Assembly: GCF_027409185.1 (NCBI RefSeq)
Contig: NC_084478.1
Span: 79,219,624 to 79,283,623 of the forward strand
Source of the DNA: Cynocephalus volans
Lineage: Eukaryota; Chordata; Mammalia; Dermoptera; Cynocephalidae
Length of the DNA: 64,000 nucleotides
Reading direction: 5' to 3'
Part shown: piece after piece, positions 50,153 through 62,954 of the stretch
How the letters are laid out: every line of letters starts with the position of its first letter
How positions within the stretch are numbered: position 1 is the stretch's first letter
Program-made: the position numbers and the translations under genes
Notes under the pieces: model-generated
Told to the model about the DNA's origin: nothing
The model's input: only the letters and a program-made list of their open reading frames with translations
The model's database searches: none

Positions 50153-50574
50153 GTGGGTCCCCAAGTTCTGGTGCTGTGTTGTCAAGGTGCCATAGGGCCT
50201 CTGTAGCCTTCTTCAGAATGGTACCCTCCCTGCGAAACTTGTTAGAAGGGATCTCCTCTTCATTCTTTTTCTTTCTACTCTCTCACACTGTGCCTTAGGG
50301 GTGTTTGGACCTCCGGAGACATTTTAGTGGGCATTTTTCTTACTTGAAAGTTGGAGAAAGAACAGCAAAAGACCTCTTACTTTCTGCTCATTAGCCTGAT
50401 AGGCAGGAGGTCTGGGGAAGTGGACCTTTACTCTGTATCGCTCTGTTAACTGGGAGGCCCTGAGGACCTACCAAGGGCAAAGAAGGCACTGGCTTTGATG
50501 TTGTAAGGATTGCAAAAATGAATAAGACAGGCCCCCAAAGAGTATACAGTCTGGTTTGAGAAATACTCATGGAA

Positions 50575-51440
50575 TGCATCCATTCAGTGGTTATTGAACA
50601 CGTACTGTGTGTCAGGCATAATACCAGGCATTGAGAATATAAACGTAAGTAATACCTGATCCTTGCAAACTCACAGTGCAATGTAGAAGGCAGACACATG
50701 CACATATAATTGTAAATATATGCAGAGTCCAACCACTTACCATCTTGACTACCATCCCATGGTTTAAACTACCATCACCTCTCCCCTGGATTGCTACAAT
50801 ACTTCTAACTGCTCTCCCTGCCTCCCCCACCCCCAAGAGTCTATTCCCAGCTGCAGCCAGGATAATCCTGTTAAACATGTCATATCATGTCCCTACTCAA
50901 AAAGCTCCAAAGGCTCCCATGTCACTCAGAGCAAAAGCCAAAGTCCTTATAAGGACCTGCAAAACCCTGAATAATCTAGTCCTTAACCATCTCTCTGACC
51001 TCATCACCCATGCCTCCCCCCTTTCTCACTCCATCAGACCTACCCTTGCCTTCTTGCTGTCCCTCAAACAGTCTACACATGCCTGCCGTAGGACCTTTGC
51101 TGTAGCTGTCCTCTATGACTGGACGGCTTTCTCCAAATAACTGCACAGCTCATCCCTTTACCTTCTTCAAGTCTGTTCAACTGTCTCTCTCCTCAGTAAG
51201 GTCTATCCTGACCAGCCTGCTCTATTTTTTCCCATTTCACTTATCATCTTCTCATATACCATATATTTTATTTATTTGTTTACTATTTTTTTTGTTTATT
51301 GTCTGTATTCCCCCCAAAAAAGGTAAGCTGCATGAGGACAGAAATTTTTTAAATTTCTGTGTTCATTGATGTATTCCCACAGCATAAAACAGTGCTGGCA
51401 CATCAAAAGAACTCAATAAATATTTGTTGAATGAACAAAG
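50575..51440 (+). repeat. L2/MIR fragments in intron 5
   Basis: 'attgaacacgtactgtgtgt' (about 50590) and an L2 body at 50720-51440 ending 'aactcaataaatatttgttg'. The 154-residue open frame here is non-genic. Confidence 0.65.
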
Positions 51441-52394
51441 TGCTATAATGGAGATGTGTACAAAGTACTATGGGAGCACCAACTTATGGAAAGACATTGA
51501 CCCAGAGTAGAGGTTTCATAGGTGGGTGACATCTGAACTGTGAATTGAAATATTAGTAGGAGCTGCCAGTCAGACCAAAAGGGAGAAAGAACTCAGGCAT
51601 TCAATGAGGACCGACAACATGTCAGGCACTATGTCAGGCTCTAGGGATTCAACAATGAATATGACACAGTTCCCACTTTGATTGGCTTGCTGTCTATTGG
51701 GGGAATCAGACAGCTAAGAAAATGACTTTAATACAGAGTTGGGGTAGTGTAGTGTAGGAAAGAGGTAAGCACTAGATGAGGGGTACCTAGTCCACATTGA
51801 GGGACTTGAAGTTGGTCAAAGAAAGTTTCTTCACAGGGATGAAATCAGATCTTAGTATTGAAGGGCAAAATCGAATTAGCCATGTAAAGAGAGGGAAAGC
51901 ACTTTCGACAGAGGGAAAAAATGTGCAATGACTCATTGTCAAGAGAGAACTAGGCATGCTTAGTATGGCTAAGCAGATTGCAAGAAAGGAGTGGGGAGAA
52001 GGGAATCTAGCCAGGTAGGAAGGGCTAGAGCATAAAGGCCATGCTAAGCAGGATGGTACAAAATGAGAACCTCTGGAAGAGCTTTAAAGAGAGGAGTGAC
52101 ATGTCCAGATATACAGTTTAGGAAATGTGCCGTGGATGCTGGGTGCAATGAAGACAGTTCTCCTGAGATTAGTTTCTCCCCATCACAGGACAATGTACAG
52201 CATTTCCCCTCAGAGAGATCAGTTGGGAGGGTGGGGCATGGCAGGAATGGGACATGTGGCTACAGACATTTTGGTGCTTGGGTTCTTGTCCGAAAAATTT
52301 GGTGCTTGGTTCTTGGAAAGGTTCTCCAGTTTGGAGAGGGTTTTTCTGGGGAAGCTTCTTCAGAGAGCTCACACTCCTGCCCCTCTCTTTGCAG

Positions 52395-52606
52395 GGCATA
52401 TCTTGTCCCTTCTTATTCCTTTGGTGAGAACAAGGTTCACAATCAGGAGACCTTCCCTGAGGGCACATGGATAAGATTCTTCCAAAAAACCTTCCAGGAC
52501 ACTTTCGAAAAAATCCTAGGACTAAATTTTTGTACCTTCCACGGCTGGGGCCTCAGTCGCAGATCTTGGGGCTTCCTGCCTTTCAATCGGCCCATTGCCA
52601 CTGTTG
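52395..52606 (+). pseudogene. DGAT2L6: DGAT2L6 exon 6
   Basis: Acceptor tttgcag, donor gtgagc. Reads AYLVPSYSFGENKVHNQETF, then the FCTFHGWGLSRRSWGFLPFN region. SFGEN is kept; HGRG has become HGWG (TGG at 52546-52548). The frame is open. Confidence 0.92.
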
Positions 52607-53039
52607 GTGAGCTTTCCAGTATCCCAGGGCCACTCTGGTTCTTGATTCCACCCTATCAAGTCCTAGGGGACCCAGCTCACAGCTGGAATGGGCAATGGGA
52701 GTTCCAGTGGGTGTGACTGAGTGCAGGATGGAGAGGACAATTCAACCCATAAGAGCTGTGACCATTCACAGAGGGGACAGAATTCAACAGTTTCCACAAA
52801 AGCATCACTATTCACACATATTCCTTCAGCACTCTTCTGAACTTGCTCACATTCTCTTTAGCATGAGTGAGATTAAGTGATCAGAGAATGAGGGCCAGGA
52901 TGGGGCTAGAATGGGAAGAATGAAAGAAGGAAGGAGCGGGAACCCAGTTACTGAATTTCAGTATGCGGATCCTTATGACGGATGGGTAGTTTGAGTTGAG
53001 GGCGAGACTCTCATGCCTGTCTCTTCTCCTTCTCCATAG

Positions 53040-53194
53040 TTGGGGAACCCTTGCCAATCCCCAGGATTAAGAGACCAAGCAAGAAGATGGTGGACAAGTA
53101 CCACGCACTCAACATCAGTGCCCTGCGCCAGCTGTTTGACCAACACAAAGTTGAATATGGCCTCCCTGAGACCCAGGAGCTGCCAATCATATAA
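53040..53194 (+). pseudogene. DGAT2L6: DGAT2L6 exon 7 (last)
   Basis: Acceptor ctccatag. Reads VGEPLPIPRIKRPSKKMVDK, then QLFDQHKVEYGLPETQELPII, stop TAA at 53192-53194. Confidence 0.92.
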
Positions 53195-53762
53195 CAGCAG
53201 CCAGATTTCCCACTAAACCCCCAAAGCCATGAGGGATCCAAATAGGGCCACAGAAAATAGAGAATTGGGGAAGAGGTGAGGATCTCAAGCATAAGAGGGG
53301 AGGCCAACCAAGTCACAAAGTACTTAATGAATCAGGGTTCCAGCAACGGAATCCCCTCCCAAGTAACTGAGGTAGTTTTGGGGGAAGGAACCAAAGGGGC
53401 ATGGGAGGGCTGGAGAGGGCTGGATAGCAGAGGGTGTGGCTCTATCACCCTTGGTTATTCTACGGCAACAACCCAGTTTGGGAGTCTTGTGAGTCGCTCC
53501 AGCCAACTGTCTGATCAGAGTAATGAGAAGCCAGAGAACACTGTACCCTTTCCTCCAGAACTTTAGCAACACGATCATTAATTAGGTTTAGGCTTAGAAA
53601 CTTTTTTCAGTACAGGGAGGCCCTTTCTATATAATTTGAGGACTTCCACAAGGTAAACTTGGGACCTGAATTGTGGCTTCCTGATCTAAGCAGACAGGAT
53701 TCCCTCAGTTGTGTCATCAGAGTTCTAGGCTGGCAATGCAGTTATGCTGTTTATTCTATAAA

Positions 53763-53768
53763 AATAAA
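53763..53768 (+). terminator. DGAT2L6: DGAT2L6 polyadenylation signal
   Basis: AATAAA about 570 nt after the stop, in non-repetitive sequence. A likely 3' UTR end lies 15-25 nt further. Confidence 0.6.
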
Positions 53769-54079
53769 GCTCTGCATATATAAACAGGATATGACTATTT
53801 CCTGATTACTTTGTGGTTCACTACTGGACTTTCTTCATACCTATGACTTTTCCCCTTCTGGCCAGAAAGCTGGTCTGCGGGAAGACCAGCTTTTTTTCTT
53901 CTTTTACCCTTTGTACTGCCCCTTACAGAAAAGGTGCACAGTGTAAGAGGCAGGAGCAGAACCATGGGAACTAGCACAGGTACTCAATGAGTAGCCTACC
54001 TCTTCTGATCCCACATAACCACCTGGGTCAGAAGGGAGGGAGCCACAAGACTATGTACCCGCTGTAAGTTTGCTTGATA

Positions 54080-54310
54080 TCAAATACCTACTGTGTCCCA
54101 GGAATCATGCCATCACTTTCACAAACTTTGTCTCTTAATGCTAGTACCAGCCCTGTGAGATTGAGATTACCATTATCTCCATTTCACAGTAGCTAAAGAT
54201 CCTAGAGATTCAGTAATTTGCTCAAAGCCATACAACTTTGGATAGAACTAGCATTCAAACCCAGGTCTTACTATTTGCAAACCAAAGTTCTCTCCAGTGC
54301 ACCACTACAT
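54080..54310. repeat. MIR fragment
   Basis: 'ccatttcacagtagctaaag', 'tttgctcaaagccatacaac' and 'cattcaaacccaggtcttac' are MIR phrases. Confidence 0.6.
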
Positions 54311-54479
54311 GTCTTAGTCTTCATTTTCTGGAGGCCTACTTATAAGCTTCATTTTCCAACATGAGGTCTCATGACACTCCACCAAAATTAGTTCGTAAGA
54401 GTGGGCAAAAATGACATGGATTCTACTCAGAGTGGTCCCAGGTTAGGACTCAGGGAAAACAATTGATTGATTTAAAAAA

Positions 54480-54750
54480 ACCTTTTTATAGCAATAGAAT
54501 GGAATTAAGAGTATAGAAACAACCCCCATACATTTATAGTCGATTGATTTTCATCAAGTGTGCCAAGATAATTTGACAGGGGAAAGAATAGTCTTTTCAA
54601 CAAACGATGCTGGGAAAACTGGGTATCCATATGGAAAAGAATGAAGTTGGACTCTTACCTCAAAAATTAACTCAAAATGAATCAAAGACCTAAAGGAAAA
54701 GCTAAAACTATTACACTCTCAGAAGAAAACAGGTGTAAAACTTCATGATC
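54480..54750 (+). mobile_element. Old L1 ORF2 fragment
   Basis: 'aaacgatgctgggaaaactg' and 'tcaaagacctaaaggaaaag' are L1 ORF2 C-terminal phrases. It is interrupted at its right edge by the minus-strand L1. Confidence 0.6.
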
Positions 54751-54920
54751 TTTTTTTAAAATTTTATTTTGTCGATATACAATGTGGTTGATTATTGTGG
54801 CCCATTACCGAAACCTCACTCCCTCCTCTCTGTCCCCCCTCCCACCCAACAATGTCCTTTCTGTTTGCTTGTCGTGTCAACTTCAAGGAATTGTAATTAT
54901 AGTGTCTTCTCTCTCCCAGT

Positions 54921-54980
<60 letters not shown>

Positions 54981-56345
54981 TTATTTATTTATTTTTAGCT
55001 CCCACCAATAAGTGAGAACATGTGGTATTTCTCTTTCTGAGCCTGACTTGTTTCACTTAATATAATTCTCTCAAGGTCCATCCATGTTGTTGCAAATGGC
55101 AGTATTTCATTCGTTTTTATAGCTGAGTAGTATTCCATCCTGTAAATATACCACATTTTCCGTATCCACTCATCCGATGAGGGACATTTGGGCTGGTTCC
55201 AACTCTTGGCTATTGTAAAGAGTGCTGCGATGAACATTGGGGAACAGGTATACCTTCGACTTGATGATTTCCATTCCTCTGGGTATATTCCCAGCAGTGG
55301 GATAGCTGGGTCATATGGTAGATCTATCTGCAATTGTTTGAGGAACCTCCATACCATTTTCCATAGAGGCTGCACCATTTTGCAGTCCCACCAACAACGT
55401 ATGAGAGTTCCTTTTTCTTCGCAAACTCGCCAGCATTTATTGTTCAGAGTCTTTTGGATTTTAGCCATCCTAACTGGGGTGAGACGGTATCTCAGTGTAG
55501 TTTTGATTTGCATTTCCCGGATGCTGAGTGATGTTGAGCATTTTTTCATATGTCTGTTGGCCATTTGTATATCTTCCTTAGAGAAATGCCTACTTAGCTC
55601 TTTTGCCCATTTTTTAATTGGGTTGCTTGTTTTTTTCTTGTAAAGTTGTTTGAGTTCCTTGTATATTCTGGGTATTAATCCTTTGTCAGATGTATATTTT
55701 GCAAATATTTTCTCCCACTCTGTTGGTTGTCTTTTAACTCGGTTAATTGTTTCTTTTGCTGTGCAGAAGCTCTTTAGTTTGATATAATCCCATTTGTTTA
55801 TTTTTCCTTTGGTTGTCCATGCTTTTGGGATCGTATTCATGAGGTCTGTGTCCAGTCCTACTTCCTGAAGTGTTTCTCCTATGTTTTCTTTAAGAAGTTT
55901 TATTGTTTCAGGGTGTATATTTAATTCTTTAATCCATTTTGAGTTGACTTTAGTGTATGGTGAAACGTATGGGTCTAGTTTCATTCTCCTGCATATTGAC
56001 ATCCAATTATCCCAGCACCATTTGCTAAAGAGGCATTCTCTTCCCCAGTGTACAGGCTTGGTGCCTTTGTCAAAGATCAGACGGCTGTAGGTGTGTGGGT
56101 TGATTTCTGGATTCTCTATTCTATTCCATTGATCAGTGTGTCTGTTTTTATGCCAGTACCATGCTCTTTTGGTTATTATAGCTTTGTAGTATAGTTTAAA
56201 GTCAGGTAGTGTTATACCTCCAGCTTTATTTTTTTTGCTCAGCGTTGCTTTGGCTATGCATGGTCTTTTGTTATTCCATATAAATGTCTGGATAGTTCTT
56301 TCCATTTCTGAGAAAAATGTCATTGGAATTTTGATGGGGATTTGT
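54751..56345 (-). mobile_element. 5'-truncated L1, minus strand, with open ORF2 C-terminal region
   Basis: The reversed 3' end is a T-rich start at 54751. Poly(T) and (TG)n at 54920-54977 lie in the 3' UTR. A 464-codon open frame (54995-56389) covers the C-terminal third of L1 ORF2: a [20 protein letters not shown] region at the start, then the [17 protein letters not shown]-type region, ending MFSLIGGS. Its first 15 or so codons lie outside the element. An uninterrupted frame of this length suggests a fairly young insertion, but RT and endonuclease domains are absent, so it cannot move itself. Confidence 0.88.
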
Positions 56346-56690
56346 GTAACCCCCATGACCACCATGATAAAGAACTGTTTTATCACCACAGAGGAACTCC
56401 TTCATACTATCCCTGTATAATCACACACCCCCACCTTTGTCCTTGTTCCCTGGCACTGACTGATCTGCTCTCCATCTCTAGAGCTTTGTCATTTCAATGA
56501 TGTTATATAAGTGAAATCCTAAAGCATGTAACCTTTGAGATTGGCTTTTTTCCCTAAGCATAATGCCCTTAATATCTAAGTTGTCATGTATCAATAGCCT
56601 ATTCCTTTTTATTGGGTGTGTAGTATTCCATAGTCTGAACACACCAGAGTTTCTTTAACTACACACTCATTGAAAGACATCTGGATGAGC
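56346..56690 (-). repeat. Old L1 3'-type fragment
   Basis: 'cattgggtgtgtagtattcc'-like and 'ttcaatgatgttatataagtg'-like phrases suggest an older reversed L1 3' region between the two younger L1 elements. Confidence 0.4.
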
Positions 56691-58697
56691 CACTTCAGGC
56701 AGTCCCCACCCAGCAGATGGCAGGAGTGCATGCAGGGACCTCAGGAGGTGCTATGGACATCCCCACCACTGTCACAGACACTGCTTCAGTGCTGGTGGTC
56801 CAACACACCCACTTCCACAGCCATGGCTGCTACCATGGCCACTGTATAGGTGGTCCACTGACCACTCAAGTGTGTTGGCATGAGGAAAGTTACCAGTGGA
56901 GCCCAGGGAAAGAGGTGAGAGAGAGCAGACCCACAACCAAGTGGCCCAACCCACTGGAGTAACACTATGCTGCCATGCACAGTAGCACACCTGGGGGTGG
57001 GATGTACATGTGTGGCCCACACAACTGCCTTGTCCAGGGAAAGACACACGCAGAATGCCCCAAGGATCCAGATACCCAGGATACCCAAATATAGTAAGAA
57101 AGAACATTCTCAATCACCACTGACCCATCCCCCAACTGGCAGAAGCAAGGACCCAGGAAGAGCCTCTGCCTATAGGAATGAGGAAAGAAGCCCCTGCCCA
57201 GGGTCACCTACCCAAACTAAGGAGCTCCTGTATACCCCAGTGCACCCATCAGGGTCACAGGACACTATTTGAGGTGCCAACAAGTCTGTGCAGGGTCATC
57301 CCCCCAGCTAAAGAGAGATAGAGCACCCAGGAACTTCGCTCTCAAGAACTTGAGACTTAAAAAAACCTAAGCAAGGAATCAATAAGTGCCCCAATGCTTA
57401 GGCCATGGAGGCATTCACACACCCAGTTACCCAACTGAGACCACACTACTGCATCTACCGGGAACCAATACCAAAACATCCTACTCGACAGTCAACATAA
57501 AACACATCTACAGAAGGAAGTCTCTGTCTCTCCTCAAAGCCCACTCCAGAGTAATAGTAGAAGCAACTACTCTACCAGGTGACCAGATAGCAAATTAAAG
57601 ATTCTAGAACTATGAAAAACAAGAAAATATGACACCACCAAAGGAATAGTAATTTTCAAGTACCAGACCCCATAGGGCAGGAAACTCTTGAAATGACTGA
57701 AAAGGAATTCCAAGCAATGATCTTAAGGAAACTCAATAAGTTATGAGAAGGTCAGTTAGACAACACAATGAAATGAGAAAAAGTGTCAAGGATATGAAGG
57801 AGGAAATTTACAAAGAGATTAATACCTTAAAAAAGAATTTAACAGAACTCCTGGAACTGAAGGATTCATTCAATGAGTGAATGAATGAACTTAAGCAGCA
57901 GGCTAGAGTAAGCAGAAGAAAGAATTTCTGATTTTGAAGATGGTCTTTTCAAAATAAGCCAGGTGGACAAAAAAAAAAAAAAAAGAATTTAAAAATAAAG
58001 AAAATCTAAGAGAACTCGTAGACAACCTTAAGCACACAAACATCCAAATCATGGGTGTTCCAGAAGGGGGAAAGAAGGGAAAGGGTATTGAAAACATATT
58101 CAATGAAATAATAATGGAAAACTTCCCAGGTATAGGGAGAGACACAGACCTTCAGATCCAGGAGGCTCCAAGTTCCCTAAACAGGTTCAATCCAAAAGGA
58201 TTGCTCTGAGACTCATTATAGGCAAACTGGCAAAGCTCAAAGACAAACAGAGAATTCTAAAAGCAGCAAGAGAAAAGTAGCAAGTCACCTATAAGGGAGC
58301 CCCTATTAGACTGACAGCAGATTTCTCAACAGAAACTCTACAAGCCAGAAGAAAATAGGATGATATATTGAAAACACTAAGAGAAAAACTGCCAGTCAAG
58401 AATACTACAGCCACCAAGGCTGTCCTTCATAAATGAGAGAGAAATAGTGTATTTCCCAGACAAACAAGAACTTTGGGAATTCACCACCACACAACCAGCT
58501 CTGCAAGAAATCCTCAAGGGAATCCTGCATCTGGAATCTGAAAAAAGATAATCAGTACCACGAGTACACAAAAAAGAACAAAACTCACTGTTAGAACAAA
58601 AATGTAATGAGAAAGAGAAAGTAACTATAGGTCATCACCTCAAAAAATCATCGAATACTGAGGACAAACAATAAAAGGAGAAGAAAGGAACAAAAGA

Positions 58698-58794
58698 TTT
58701 TAATTTTTGGCTGCTAGCCAGTGGGAGATTTGAACCCTTGACCTTGGTGTTACAAGGTGGTGTTCTAACAAAGTGAGCTAACCAGCCAGCCAAG
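58698..58794 (-). mobile_element. tRNA-derived SINE in L1, minus strand
   Basis: On the minus strand it reads ggttagctcactttgttaga, then aacaccaaggtcaagggttc, with an A-rich tail. Flanks aacaaaagattt and agcaaaagatattt form an imperfect target duplication. Confidence 0.75.
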
Positions 58795-59100
58795 AGCAAA
58801 AGATATTTAAAGCTTCCAAACAAAAATTGATAAAATGCCAGGAATAAGACAATAGTTTTCAATAACAACCCTAAATATAAATGGATTAAATTCCTCACTC
58901 AAAAGATACAGACTGACTGAATGGATGAAAAAGCTAGATCCATCCACACACTATCTTCAAGAGACTCACCTCACCTGTAAAGACGAATACAGACTAATAC
59001 TGAAAGGATGGGAAAAAGTATACCACACAAATGGAAACCAAGAACAAGCAGGAGTAGCTATTCTTACATTGGATAAAATACACTTCAAACCAAAAACAGG

Positions 59101-59206
59101 GAGTGGCCGGTTTGCTCAGTTGGTTAGAATGCAACCTTGTAAAATCAAGGTAAACGGTTCAGATCCTCTTACTAGCCAGCAACCAAAAAAATAAAAATAG
59201 AACATA
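59101..59206 (+). mobile_element. tRNA-derived SINE in L1
   Basis: gtggccggtttgctcagttg (box A region), then cggttcagatcctcttacta (box B region), then an A-rich tail. Confidence 0.78.
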
Positions 59207-59307
59207 ATAATATTAATAAACAAAAAAGCATAAAAAGAGATAAAGAAGGACATTATATAATGATAGTGAGATCTATCCAGGAAGAAGACATAACAATCAT
59301 AAATTTA

Positions 59308-59400
59308 GTTAAAGTGCAGCCTTGTAACACCAAAGTAAAGGGTTCAGGTCCCCTTACTGGCCAGCCGCCAAAAAATAATAAAAATTAAAAATAATAATAA
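59308..59400 (+). mobile_element. Partial SINE copy in a tandem duplication
   Basis: Lacks the first part of the tRNA unit; begins ttagttaaagtgcagccttg and has box B gggttcaggtcc and an A-rich tail. The L1 segment 'aaggacattatataatgat ... aacaatcataaat' occurs on both sides of it (59247-59306 and 59441-59499). Confidence 0.72.
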
Positions 59401-62400
59401 TAACCAAAAACTGCAAAAAGAGAAAAAGAAGGACATCATGAAGGACATTATATAATGATAACAGGATCTATCCAGCAAGAAGATATAACAATCATAAATA
59501 TATATGCATTTGACGCCAGAGTATGCAGATATATAAGGCAACACTATTAGACCTAAACAAAGAGATAGACCCCAATACAATAATAGTTGGGGACCTGAAC
59601 ACCCCTCTCTCAGCATTGAAGAGATCATCTAGGCAACAAATCAACAGAGAAACACAAGATTTAAACTATACTTTAGACAAGTTACACTTGGCAGATATCT
59701 ACAGAGCATTTCATGCAACAGCTACAGAATACAAATTCTTTTCATTGGCACACAGAATATTCACCAAGATAGGCCACGTGTTAGGTCACAAATCAAGTCT
59801 CAACAAATTTAAAATAATTGAAATCATTTCAAGTATCTTTTCAGACCACAATGAGTTAAAACTAGAAATTGATAACAAGTGAAACTCTGGAAATTATACA
59901 GACACAGAAATTAAACAACATGCTCCTGAACAATTTATGAGTCCAAGAAAAATTAAACAGGAAATCAGAAATTTCTCAAAACCAATAAAAATAAAGATGC
60001 ACCATACCAAAACCTCTGGGACACTGCAAAAGCAGTACTAAGAGGGAAGTTTATTGGAACAGATGCTTACATCAAAAGAATAGAAAGATTTCAAATGCAC
60101 AACCTAATTCTATACCTCAAAGAATTAGAAAAACAACAATCATCCAATTCCGAAATTAGAAGACAAAAAGAAATAATTAATCTCAGAACAGAATTAAATG
60201 AAATAGAGACCCAAAAGAAGATACAAAATACCAATGAAACAAAAAAAAATTGTTTTTTTGAGAATATAAACAAAACAGACAAGCCATTAACTAGCCTAAC
60301 TTAAAAAAGAAGAGAGAAAACCCAAATAACAAAAATCAGGGGAAAAAAGGAGACATTATGACTGATACCACAAAAAAACAAGCAATCATCAGAGTCTATT
60401 ATGAAAAAACCATACACCAACAAATTTGAAAATCTGGAGGAAAGAGACAAATTTAAGGACACATACACACTACCAAGACTAAACCAAAGAGAAATAGAAA
60501 ACCTGAACAAACCAATAACAAACAACAAGATTGAAGCAGTTATCAGCAGTCTCTCAACAAAGAAAAGACTAGGACAAGATGGCCGTACTGCTGAATTCTA
60601 CCAAATCTTTAAAGAGGAATTAATATCAATTTTCTTCAAGCTATTCTGAAAAATTGAAAAAGAGGCCATTCTCCCAAACTTATTCCATGAGGCCAAGATC
60701 ACCCTGATACCAAAACCAGACAACAATACGACAAAAGAAGAAAACTACAGGCCAAGATCTCTGATGAGCATAAATGTAAAAATCCTCAACAAATTACTAG
60801 CAAAAAAAAAAAATACAGTAACACATCAAAAAAATTACACACCATGATCAAGTGGGATTCATTCCAGGGATGAAAAGATAGTTCAACGTATGCAAGTCAA
60901 TAAATGTGATACACCACATTGACAATATCAGTGACAAAAACCATATAATTATCTCAATAGATGAAGAAAAAGCATTTGACAAAATTCAAAATCTCTTCAT
61001 GATAAAGACTCTCAGCAAATTAGGTATAGAAGGAAAATATCTCAACACAATAAAAGCCATATAGAACAAACCCACCACCAATATCATCCTGAATGGGGAA
61101 AATCTGAAAGCTTTCCCTTAAGAACAGGAACTAGACAAGGAAGCCCACTCTCACCACTCCTATTCAACATAGTGCTGGAAGTACTAGCCAGAGCAATCAG
61201 GCAACAGAAAGAAATAAAGGGCACCCAGATGGGAAAAGATGAAGAAAAACTGTCCCTGTTTGGAGATGATATGACCCTGTACACAGAAAAACCTAAAGAC
61301 CAACAAAAAACTCAGAGTGCTGATAAACAATTTCAATAAAGTTGAAGGATACAAAATCAACACGCAAAAATCAGTACCATTTTTATATATCAACAATGAA
61401 CTAGCAGAAAAAGAAATCAAGAAAGCAAGCCTATTTACAATAGTCGCACACACACAAAAATACCTTGGAATCGATTTAACCAAGGAGGTGAAAGATCTCT
61501 ACAACAATAACTACAAATCACTGCTGAAAGAAATTAAAGAGGACACAAAAAGGTGGAAAGACATTCCATGTTCATGGACTGGAAGAATTAACATTGTGCA
61601 AGTGATCTACTTCCCAAAGTGATATACAGATTCAATGCAATTCCCCTCAAAATACCAATGATATTCTTCACAGAAATAGAAAAAGCAATCCTACCACTCA
61701 CGTAGAACAACAAGAGACCCAAATAGCCAAAGCAATTCTGAGCAAAAAAAAAAAAAAAAAAAGGCCAGAGGCATAACACGGCCTGACTTCAAATTATACT
61801 ATGAAGCTATAGTAACCAAAACAGCATGCTACTGACATCAAAACAGACACTCGGACCAATGGAACAGAATAGAGAACTCAGAAATTAACCCACACACTTA
61901 CAGACAACTGATCTTTAACAAAGGCATCAAGAACATCCACTGAGAAAAGACTTCCTCTTCAATAAATGGTGCTGGGAAAACTGGACATATGTATGTAGAA
62001 GAATGAAACTAGATCCATACCTCTCACCATATACCAAAATCAATTCAAAATGGATCAAAGACTTAAATATAATACCTGAAACTATCAAACTCCTAAATGA
62101 AAACAGAGGGGAAACACTTCAGGAAGTAGGACTGGGCATAGACTTTATGAACACAACCCCCAAAGCACAGAAAACAACAAAAATAAACAAATGGGATTAT
62201 ATCAGACTGAAAAGCATCTGCATAGCAAAAGAAACAATTAACACAGCAAAAAGACAACCCACAGAATGAAAAAAACATTTGCAAACTATGCATCTGACAG
62301 GGGTTAATATCCAGAATATACAAGGAACTCAAACAACTTAAGATTAAAAAAACACATAACCCAATTAAAAAATGGGCAAAGGAGCTGAATAGGCATTTCT

Positions 62401-62954
62401 CAAAGGAAAACATACAAATAATCAACAGACACATAAAAAAAATCACACATTGAATATCATCTCATGCCAGTAAGACTATTACCAAAAGACAGAATAATAA
62501 ATGCTGGTGAGGATGCAGAGAAAGAGGAAACCTCCTATACTGTGGAACTGTAAATTAGTGCAGGCATTATGGAGAACAGTATGGAGATTCCTCAAACAAC
62601 TACAGATAAAACTGCCATATGATCCAGGATTCCCACTGCTGGGTATATACCCAAAGGAATGGAAATCATCGTGTTGAAGGGATACCTGCACTTCCATGTT
62701 TATCACAGCACTATTTACAATAGCCAAGAGTTGGAACTAACCTAAATGTCCATCAGTAGATGACTGGATAAGGAAAATGTGGTATATATACACAATGGAT
62801 CCTCTGACAAAAAAAATAATAAATTTTGCCATTCACAGAACATGGATGAACTTAGAGGAAATTATGCTAAGTGAAATAAGCCAGGCACTGAAAGAGAAGT
62901 ACTGCATGTCCTCATTCACAAGTGGGAGATAAAAAATAAATAAATGAATTTTTT

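Larger units (their letters stand above)
31031..53194 (+). pseudogene. DGAT2L6: DGAT2L6: DGAT2-family acyltransferase locus with an in-frame stop in exon 1
   Basis: Seven exons (31031-31112, 47395-47505, 47938-48008, 48348-48552, 49978-50152, 52395-52606, 53040-53194) total 1011 nt, i.e. 336 residues if the internal stop is ignored; human has 337. All splice sites are GT/AG and all phases agree. Family members are ER-membrane acyl-CoA acyltransferases making neutral lipids (diacylglycerol, triacylglycerol or wax esters), and the Xq13 cluster (AWAT1, AWAT2, DGAT2L6) is linked with skin lipid. The catalytic HPHG motif (48399-48410) and SFGEN are kept. Lesions: TGA at 31088-31090 replaces the conserved Trp of exon 1; a Phe codon is missing near the start; the family Gly-Gly of VVGGAxE is Cys-Arg (50058-50063); the Arg of HGRG is Trp (52546-52548). 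The first Met after the stop is at 48543, past HPHG, so downstream initiation cannot restore the enzyme. I infer recent inactivation; a sequencing error or an unknown alternative first exon is the alternative. Confidence 0.88.
56700..62950 (+). mobile_element. Nearly complete but dead L1, plus strand, broken by SINEs
   Basis: Order: GC-richer 5' UTR (56700-57690), decayed ORF1 region (about 57690-58560), ORF2 endonuclease region starting about 58860 (HYLQETHLTCKDEYRL), RT ([20 protein letters not shown] at 60547 onward; the FADD-type catalytic box is FGDD near 61262), and the C-terminal region to about 62940. Stops and frameshifts split ORF2 throughout. Three SINE pieces interrupt it (58698-58794, 59101-59206, 59308-59400). 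No normal 3' UTR or long poly(A) follows; the sequence changes directly to a reversed L1 piece at about 62955. Confidence 0.88.

Noticed and set aside
52063-52716. 217-codon open frame as a separate gene
   Set aside because: It is DGAT2L6 exon 6 with read-through into both neighbouring introns; splice sites and homology define the exon as 52395-52606.
54995-56389. 464-codon frame as a host gene
   Set aside because: It is the L1 ORF2 C-terminal region on the minus strand.
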